Shown here one piece after another: positions 58,672 to 64,000 of a stretch of DNA of 64,000 bases. The position numbers were made by a program, and so were the translations under genes. The notes beneath the pieces are model-generated. The model worked only from the letters and a program-made list of their open reading frames with translations. It did no database searches and was not told where the DNA came from. Every line of letters starts with the position of its first letter. The first letter of the stretch is position 1. Source of the stretch: Pseudorhodoferax sp047601025 (GTDB lineage Bacteria > Pseudomonadota > Gammaproteobacteria > Burkholderiales > Burkholderiaceae_C); NCBI RefSeq assembly GCF_047601025.1, contig NZ_JASGJZ010000001.1:1550001-1614000 (forward strand). Reading direction: 5' to 3'.

Positions 58672-59370
58672 ATGATGCGTGGACCCACCCCCGACGACGA
58701 CGCCGTGTACCGCCAGCTCCACGCGGCCATCGTCGACCAGCGGCTGCCCGCCGGCAGCCGCCTGACCGAAACGGCGCTGGCCGAGCTGCTGTCGGCCTCG
58801 CGCCGCCACGTGGACAAGGCGCTGTGGCGCCTGGTGCAGGAAAAGCTGGTGCGCATGCGCCGCAACGCCGGCGCCTGGGTGGCGGCGCCCAGCCTGCAGG
58901 AGGCGCGCGAGATCTACGGCCTGCGGCTGGTGGTCGAGGAGGCCGCCGCGCGCCAGGCCTGCACCGCCTGGCGCCCCGAGGGCCTGCGCACGCTCAAGGC
59001 CAACCTGGCCGCCGAGGAGGCGGCGCAGCGCCGCGGCGACCTGCGCGAGGCGGTGCGCCTGAGCGGCGAATTCCACGTGCTGCTGGCCCGCGTGGCCGGC
59101 AACACCGAGCTGGCGCGCGTGGTCGAGCAGCTCGTCGCCCGCACCAGCCTGGTCACCCAGCTCCACGCCAACCCCGACGGCCTGGGCTGCTGGCACAGCC
59201 AGCACCACGGGCTGGTGGAGGCCATCGCCCAGCGGCAGGCCGACCGGGCCGCGGCGCTGATGCGCGCACACCTGCTGGAACTGGAGGAGGCGCTGCGCGT
59301 GCGCCCGCCCGCCTCGCGCCACCACGAATTGGAGCGCGCGCTGAAGCGGCCGCTGCCGCCACCGGCATGA
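58672..59370 (+). CDS. GntR family transcriptional regulator (FCD type)
   Basis: 232 residues from the ATG at 58672 (a second ATG follows at 58675). N-terminal winged HTH YRQLHAAIVDQRLPAGSRLTETALAELLSASRRHVDKALWRLVQEKLVRMRRNAGAWVA, and a C-terminal all-helical FCD domain with metal-binding His residues (EFHVLLARVAG, HSQHHGLVEAI, MRAHLLELE). Divergent from the hydantoinase unit, so its repressor is the natural call. Its stop overlaps the next gene's start (ATGA). Confidence 0.9.
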   Translation: MMRGPTPDDDAVYRQLHAAIVDQRLPAGSRLTETALAELLSASRRHVDKALWRLVQEKLVRMRRNAGAWVAAPSLQEAREIYGLRLVVEEAAARQACTAWRPEGLRTLKANLAAEEAAQRRGDLREAVRLSGEFHVLLARVAGNTELARVVEQLVARTSLVTQLHANPDGLGCWHSQHHGLVEAIAQRQADRAAALMRAHLLELEEALRVRPPASRHHELERALKRPLPPPA

Positions 59371-59837
59371 CCGAAATGCCACCGCCCACGACCCCGGCAC
59401 CGGTGGTGCTGGACACCCAGGTCGTGCTGGACCTGCTGCTGTTCGGCGACGCCTCCACCGACGCGCTGCGGACCGCGCTCGACGCCGGCCGGCTGCAGTG
59501 GATCGCCACCGCGGCGATGCGCGAGGAGCTGGCGCGCGTGCTGGCCTATCCCCGCATCGCCGCCTGGGCCGCGCGCCACGGCCGGGTGGCGGAGGCGGTG
59601 CTGGCGGGCTTCGACGCGCGCGCCCGCCGGGTGGACGCGGCGCCGCCGGCCGCGCCGCGGTGCGCCGACCCCGACGACCAGGTGTTCATCGACCTGGCCA
59701 TCGCCCACCGCGCGCTGCTGCTCAGCAAGGACCGCCATGTGCTCATCATGCGCGCGAGTCTTGCTTTCTTTTCGGTTGAAGTTGTGAAACAATTAAATAC
59801 GGATGGTCCTGCAGGCGGACAGTCGGCGCGCGGTTGA
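59367..59837 (+). CDS. PIN-domain putative toxin component
   Basis: 156 residues. PIN-domain acidic residues: Asp16 and Asp22 in VVLDTQVVLDLL, Glu in AMREELARVLAYPR, the DPDDQVFIDLA pair and the Asp of LLLSKDRHVL. This is the pattern of the PIN family of toxin components, which act as RNases. No antitoxin gene is visible next to it; instead it overlaps the GntR gene by four bases. The last 15 codons and their DNA are unusually AT-rich for this genome. Confidence 0.8.
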   Translation: MTEMPPPTTPAPVVLDTQVVLDLLLFGDASTDALRTALDAGRLQWIATAAMREELARVLAYPRIAAWAARHGRVAEAVLAGFDARARRVDAAPPAAPRCADPDDQVFIDLAIAHRALLLSKDRHVLIMRASLAFFSVEVVKQLNTDGPAGGQSARG

Positions 59838-59967
59838 CGCGGTGCCGCGCTGGCGCCCTTGAAGGCTGTCGCCGCCGTATGCCTGTGTGCGTACCCGAGC
59901 GGTCCGCACTCCTCTTTCCGCGCCCTCCCGGACGGGCGTCGTTGGCAGTCTTGCAATCGGTTTCCGA

Positions 59968-60816
59968 ATGTCTCCATCACCTGTGGCCGCCGCCGTGGCA
60001 GCCTCCCCCCTGGGCCCCGAGGACTACGAGCAGCTCGACGCCTGGCTCGACGAGGCGCGGGAACGTCATCCGCACACGCCCCAGTGGGAGTTCTGCGAGG
60101 GCTTCCTGGCGGCGCTGGTGTGCTGCCGCAGCGCGATCGCGCCGGCCGACTACTGGCCCGAACTGTTCGACACCGACGCCTCGCCGGACGAGTTGTTCGG
60201 CACGCCGGAGCGCCGCGCCGCCTTCGAGCAGCTGTGGGCGCGCCGCTGGCAGGAGGTCGCCGCCAGCCTGCAGGCCGACGTGGAAGACCTGCAGGACGAG
60301 CGCGCCTACTGCCCGCAGGTGACCGATGTGCGCAGCGCGCTGGCCGCGCTGCCCCCGGCCGAGCGCGCCGAGGCGCTGGACCTGGCGCCGGACGCCGACA
60401 TCGACGCCGCGCTGGCGGAGCTGCCCTGGTTCGGCCAGGTCTGGGCCCTCGGCTTCCTGCAGGTGGTGCAGAGCTGGCCCTGGGAATGGCAGGCGCCGAG
60501 CCGCGACAAGCCGGCCGCCCGCGCGCTCGACGAGGCGCTGGCCACGCTGGCCACGCTGGCCGAGGACGACGCCGGCCCGCCCGAAGTGGCGGCCTACGAG
60601 ACCGCGGACGGCCAGGACGGCCCGCCCAGCATGTCGGTCGCCCGGCTGGAAGGCTTCGGCGAGGCCATCTGGGCCGTCTACGACCTGCATGCCATCGGCC
60701 GCGCGCTGGGCCCGCGCGTCGAGCCGGTGCGCCGCGCCGGGCAGCCCGGCCGCAACGATCCCTGCCCCTGCGGCAGCGGCAGGAAGTTCAAGAAGTGCCA
60801 TGGCGGCACCGCCTGA
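59968..60816 (+). CDS. YecA/UPF0149 family protein with C-terminal SEC-C zinc motif
   Basis: 282 residues from the ATG at 59968; no strong ribosome-binding site. The UPF0149 domain spans LGPEDYEQLDAWLDEARERHP ... WEFCEGFLAALVCC. The C-terminus is a SEC-C motif, NDPCPCGSGRKFKKCHG, like that of SecA and YecA, which binds zinc and may contact the ribosome or SecB. Function unknown in detail. It precedes the Phc-like genes by 41 bases and may share their transcript. Confidence 0.87.
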   Translation: MSPSPVAAAVAASPLGPEDYEQLDAWLDEARERHPHTPQWEFCEGFLAALVCCRSAIAPADYWPELFDTDASPDELFGTPERRAAFEQLWARRWQEVAASLQADVEDLQDERAYCPQVTDVRSALAALPPAERAEALDLAPDADIDAALAELPWFGQVWALGFLQVVQSWPWEWQAPSRDKPAARALDEALATLATLAEDDAGPPEVAAYETADGQDGPPSMSVARLEGFGEAIWAVYDLHAIGRALGPRVEPVRRAGQPGRNDPCPCGSGRKFKKCHGGTA

Positions 60817-60833
60817 GAAGCAGTGAACGAAGC

Positions 60834-60851
60834 CCTCGCGAGCACGCGAGG
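60834..60851 (+). promoter_or_regulatory. 7-bp hairpin six bases before the methyltransferase start
   Basis: CCTCGCG (60834-60840), loop AGCA, CGCGAGG (60845-60851), ending 6 bases before the ATG at 60858. It covers the place where a ribosome-binding site would be and none is otherwise visible, so it could restrict translation. No T-run follows, so it is not a terminator. Confidence 0.45.
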
Positions 60852-60857
60852 CCCCTG

Positions 60858-62282
60858 ATGCCCGCCTTCCACGAGGTCCGTGCCGTGTTGTCCCCCCGCG
60901 CCATCGATGCCGTCGTCACCTTCCGCAACAGCCAGGGCGAGATCGTCCGCGGCGTGCTGACCAACCACCAGCGCCGTTCGCTGGTGATGGAGATCTACAA
61001 CCCCTATTCCATCGTGCAGGTCAGCGAGGTCCTGAGCGAGCTGACCGTGCGCGCCGGCGAGCGGCCGGTCTACCGCGGCAAGGCCGTGGTCGTGAGCCTG
61101 CTGAACACCGGGCTGATGGCCGTGGTCTCGGTCACGCTGATCGACGAATGGGACGAGCTGGCCGTGATGGGGCACGATCCGGCCTCGTTCGCGCAGCAGG
61201 CCAGCGCCTTCGTGGAGGAATGGAACCAGCGCTTCCGGATCGGCGAGCGCTACCAGGTCGCGGTCAGCGAGCTGCGGGCCTACCTGTCCGACGTGTCGCG
61301 CTGGGTCGACCAGGCCGACATGGCCGCCACGCTGCCCAAGGACGACGAGGGCCGGCTGCGCAAGGATGTGTTCTTCGAGATCGCCGAGCCGCTGATGCTG
61401 CGCGCGCGCGGCTACTTCGACCGGCTGGAGGAGGTCGCGCGCGAGGTGCCCGAGCCGCTGCAGGCCGTGCACCGCACCTTCGCGCAGACCGCGATCCACC
61501 CGCTGATCCTGCGCGCGCCCTTCGTCTACCGCACCTTCGCCAAGCCGCTGGGCTACGCGGGCGACTACCAGATGGTCAACCAGATGCTGTCGGACCCGCG
61601 CGACGGCGCCAGCACCTACTTCCAGATCATCAACGCGCTGTTCCTGAACGCCGCGGTGGCACGCGCGCACCGCAACCGCATCGACATCCTGGTGGACACG
61701 CTGGCGCCGCTGCCGCAGGTGCAGCCCGGGCACGACGGGCCGGTGCGCGTGCTGAACGTGGGCTGCGGCCCGGCCATCGAGATCCAGCGCCTGATCGCCG
61801 ACCATCCGACGCCGGGCCGGCTGGCCTTCACGCTGATGGACTTCAGCGAGGAGACGCTGGCCTACACGCGCGGCAAGATCGAGGAGGCCTGCCGCCGGCG
61901 CGGCGTGGACGTGCCGATCACGCTGGTCCACGAGTCCGTGCACAACCTGCTCAAGCGCGCCTCGGGCGACCGCCCGGCGCTGGACGACGCCTTCGATTTC
62001 GTGTACTGCGCAGGATTGTTCGACTACCTGTCGGACAAGGTCTGCCACCGGCTGCTGCAGTACTTCGCCGGCCGCACGCGGCCCGGCGGCGGCATGCTGG
62101 TGACCAACGTGCACGGCAGCAACCCGGAGAAAGGCATCATGGAACACCTGCTGGAATGGCACCTGATCTACCGCGACGAGGCCGGCATGCAGACGCTCGC
62201 CCCCGAGGACACGCAGGTCCAGCGCATCTGGACCGACGCCACCGGCGTCAACGTGTTCATGCAGCTGGCCACCGCTGGCTGA
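60858..62282 (+). CDS. SAM-dependent methyltransferase, PhcB-like (hydroxy-fatty-acid methyl ester signal synthesis)
   Basis: 474 residues from the ATG at 60858. The class I SAM motif VLNVGCGPAIEIQ lies at about 298-310, with acidic loops after it (LMDFSEETL, DFVYCAGLFDYLSD) and a C-terminal methylase strand set. The first 110 residues form a separate domain with a PilZ-like beta pattern (RGVLTNHQRRSLVMEIYNPYSIVQVSEVLSEL). Directly followed, 8 bases later, by a membrane sensor kinase and then a response regulator, the order of Ralstonia phcB-phcS-phcR. By that analogy it would methylate a 3-hydroxy fatty acid to a diffusible signal. The product is an inference. Confidence 0.7.
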   Translation: MPAFHEVRAVLSPRAIDAVVTFRNSQGEIVRGVLTNHQRRSLVMEIYNPYSIVQVSEVLSELTVRAGERPVYRGKAVVVSLLNTGLMAVVSVTLIDEWDELAVMGHDPASFAQQASAFVEEWNQRFRIGERYQVAVSELRAYLSDVSRWVDQADMAATLPKDDEGRLRKDVFFEIAEPLMLRARGYFDRLEEVAREVPEPLQAVHRTFAQTAIHPLILRAPFVYRTFAKPLGYAGDYQMVNQMLSDPRDGASTYFQIINALFLNAAVARAHRNRIDILVDTLAPLPQVQPGHDGPVRVLNVGCGPAIEIQRLIADHPTPGRLAFTLMDFSEETLAYTRGKIEEACRRRGVDVPITLVHESVHNLLKRASGDRPALDDAFDFVYCAGLFDYLSDKVCHRLLQYFAGRTRPGGGMLVTNVHGSNPEKGIMEHLLEWHLIYRDEAGMQTLAPEDTQVQRIWTDATGVNVFMQLATAG

Positions 62283-62290
62283 ACCCCGCC

Positions 62291-63691
62291 ATGGACGCCG
62301 CCCTGCACCGCGACTACCAGGCCGAGCTGGCGGAGTTCCGCCTGGCCTACAGCCGCACCGGCTGCGCCGTGGCCTGCGTGCTGGTGGCCGGCGGCGTGGC
62401 GCTGGACCGGGCCTTCTATCCCGCCCAGGCCGGCGAGCTGGGCCTGGTGCGCGGCCTCACCACGCTGGCGCTGATGGGCCTGCTGGCGCTGCTGTACACC
62501 GCCCCGGCCCGGCGCTGGGCGCGCGAGCTCACGCTGCTGTGGCTGGTGCTGCCGCAGCTGATGATCGGCTGGATGATCTACGACACCCAGGGGGCCGCCT
62601 CCCCCTACGTGTTCGGCCTGAGCCTGGCGCTGTACGCGGCCGGCATCCTGATGCCGATGAGCTTCCTGCAGAGCGTGGGGCTGGGCGTGTTCACCTGCGC
62701 CATCTACTTCGCGGCCTGCATGGCCCACGCGCGCGGCTGGGCCATCGCGCCGGAGCTGCTGGGCAACACCGTGTTCCTGCTGTTCTCGGTGACGATCTCG
62801 GCCGGCTGCACCTTCTACAACGAGCGCGGGCGCCTGCGGCTGTTCGCGCTGCAGCACGAAGTGTCGGAGAAGAACGCCTCGCTGCAGCAGACCAACCAGA
62901 AGCTGGCCCAGATCAAGGGGCACATGGTGCAGCAGGAAAAGATGGCGGCGCTGGGCACGCTGTCGGCGGGGCTGCTGCACGAGGTCAACAACCCGGTCAA
63001 CTACAGCATGATGGCGCTGAACATGGCGCTGGCGGACCCGGCCGTGGCCACCAGCGCCGACCTCAAGGAGAGCCTGACCGACGCCAAGGACGGCATGCTG
63101 CGCGTGCAGCGCATCGTGACCGACCTGAAGACCTTCGCCTACCAGAAGCCCGGCGCCTCGCCGGCGCGCGTGTTCCTGTTCGAGAAGGCACTGCAGTCCG
63201 CGCTGCGGCTGACCGGCTTCGAGCTCAAAGGCGTCGCGGTGGACACCGACCTGCCGCTGGACACGCACGTGGTCGGCGACGAGCCGGCCATGATCGGCGT
63301 GCTGGTCAACCTGCTCGGCAACGCCGCGCTGGCGCTGCGCAAGGCCCGGCAGGCCCGGCCGGCGCTGGAGCCGCGGATCACGGTGCGCGCCGAGCACCAG
63401 GCCGGGCGGCTGGCCGTGCACGTGCGCGACAACGGCACCGGCATCGCGCCCGAGCACCTGACCCGCGTGTTCGAACCGTTCTTCACCACGCGCGAGGTCG
63501 GCCAGGGCCTGGGCCTGGGCCTGTCGGTCTGCTATGCCATCGTGCAGCGCCACGGCGGGCTGCTGACCGTGGAGAGCGAAGAGGGCGCCTGGACACAGTT
63601 CAGCTTCGACCTGGCGCTGGCCGACAACAACCCCGAGGCGGCGCGCACGGGCGCCGCGGCGCCCGCGCCCCCGAGCGTGGCCCACGCCTGA
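62291..63691 (+). CDS. Membrane sensor histidine kinase, PhcS-like
   Basis: 466 residues. Six or so membrane spans in the first 180 residues (LVLPQLMIGWMIY, YVFGLSLALYAAGILMPMSFL, FTCAIYFAACMA, VFLLFSVTISAG), a coiled-coil helix (HEVSEKNASLQQTNQKLAQIKGHMVQQEKM), phospho-acceptor His230 in GLLHEVNNPVNYS, and an ATPase domain with N, G1 (RDNGTGIAPEHL), F (FEPFFTT) and G2 (GLGLGLSVC) boxes. Probably senses a membrane-permeable signal made by the upstream enzyme. The regulator gene starts 21 bases later. Confidence 0.85.
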   Translation: MDAALHRDYQAELAEFRLAYSRTGCAVACVLVAGGVALDRAFYPAQAGELGLVRGLTTLALMGLLALLYTAPARRWARELTLLWLVLPQLMIGWMIYDTQGAASPYVFGLSLALYAAGILMPMSFLQSVGLGVFTCAIYFAACMAHARGWAIAPELLGNTVFLLFSVTISAGCTFYNERGRLRLFALQHEVSEKNASLQQTNQKLAQIKGHMVQQEKMAALGTLSAGLLHEVNNPVNYSMMALNMALADPAVATSADLKESLTDAKDGMLRVQRIVTDLKTFAYQKPGASPARVFLFEKALQSALRLTGFELKGVAVDTDLPLDTHVVGDEPAMIGVLVNLLGNAALALRKARQARPALEPRITVRAEHQAGRLAVHVRDNGTGIAPEHLTRVFEPFFTTREVGQGLGLGLSVCYAIVQRHGGLLTVESEEGAWTQFSFDLALADNNPEAARTGAAAPAPPSVAHA

Positions 63692-63712
63692 CCCGAACGA
63701 GGAGCGCCGCCC

Positions 63713-64000
63713 ATGAGGATGCCGCTGGACGCCAACACGGTGCTGCTGGTCGACGACGAGACGCTGGCGCGCAAATGGTTCTGCCGAACCTACGGGAACG
63801 AGTTCCAGATCGAGGCCGTGGCCAGCGTCGACGAGGCCCTGGCGGTGCTGCACCGCCGCGCCGGGCACATCGCCGTGGTCGTCACCGACTACCGCATGCC
63901 GCACCGCAGCGGCCTGGACCTGCTGCGCGAGCTGCAGCGCCAGTACCGCCACCTGGTGCCGGTGCTGTCCACCGCCTACGCCGACAAGGAAATGGCGATC
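63713..64000 (+). CDS. Response regulator receiver protein (3' end outside the window)
   Basis: The first 96 codons are present. Start at 63713 with GAGGAG upstream. CheY-like receiver: acidic pair in LLVDDE, phospho-acceptor Asp59 in VVVTDYRMP, and the conserved Ser (PVLSTAYADKEMA). The output domain is not in the window, so PhcR-like (kinase-linked) and PhcQ-like versions cannot be separated. Third gene of the methyltransferase-kinase-regulator unit. Confidence 0.88.
   Translation, partial: MRMPLDANTVLLVDDETLARKWFCRTYGNEFQIEAVASVDEALAVLHRRAGHIAVVVTDYRMPHRSGLDLLRELQRQYRHLVPVLSTAYADKEMAI

Overview
The window looks like chromosomal DNA from a very GC-rich beta-proteobacterium of the Burkholderiales, most likely Comamonadaceae (Ramlibacter/Variovorax/Acidovorax-like). 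The support is gene order (fur, bamE, dapB, exbB, exbD, leuS, lptE, holA as one block), the hprK-ptsN-hpf group, split pntAa/pntAb/pntB genes, Bug/TctC-type receptors, a PsiF protein and a Phc-like quorum-sensing locus. I see no rRNA, tRNA, CRISPR array, insertion sequence or prophage. All identifications come from reading translations and motifs; no database search was possible.

Layout. 1-10.1 kb (minus strand): the leuS-lptE-holA block is interrupted by an arginine/ornithine module, an Lrp/AsnC regulator plus one polypeptide joining an ornithine aminotransferase to a DDAH/arginine-dihydrolase-like domain. A gene starting at base 11, possibly proA, runs off the left edge. ExbBD, DapB and BamE follow. 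10.2-14.5 kb: Fur, HprK, PtsN, HPF, CorA and a TauE/SafE-type permease. 14.5-30.5 kb (all minus strand): a co-directional catabolic cluster of 16 genes with a porin, two orphan TctC receptors, an MFS permease, a Rieske oxygenase with its reductase, a small HTH protein, an extradiol (VOC) dioxygenase, an aldehyde dehydrogenase, an AspDH-like protein, a ThDP enzyme, two SDRs, an IclR regulator, an alpha/beta hydrolase and a cupin. It reads as import, ring hydroxylation, ring cleavage and processing of an unidentified aromatic compound.

30.7-46.2 kb: mostly housekeeping genes (MTA/SAH nucleosidase, acyl-CoA ligase, transhydrogenase pntAa-Ab-B, a MASE2-GGDEF cyclase, Nudix, MnmA, SSB, UvrA, YqjD/E/K-like membrane proteins, LysR, DUF2214 and a three-repeat PsiF protein). 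46.3-53.7 kb (plus strand): argS, a SPOR protein, a Tat-like DsbA, lptA, lptB, rpoN and an RlmL-like rRNA methylase. 53.8-59.8 kb: a second catabolic unit (GlcG-like protein, SDR, DUF1445, hydantoinase and a periplasmic receptor), divergent from a GntR regulator that overlaps a PIN-domain gene. A clean palindromic operator candidate lies between them. 59.9-64 kb: a YecA/SEC-C protein, then a methyltransferase, membrane sensor kinase and response regulator resembling Ralstonia PhcB-PhcS-PhcR/Q. The last gene is cut by the window end.

The most unusual items are the aminotransferase-dihydrolase fusion beside a likely proA, the large aromatic operon whose lower pathway is not a standard meta pathway, the hydantoinase-DUF1445 operon with its operator, the GntR-PIN overlap, the Phc-like module with a hairpin over its first start codon, and a recurring placement of -10-like hexamers 6-11 bases before start codons, which suggests leaderless transcripts.
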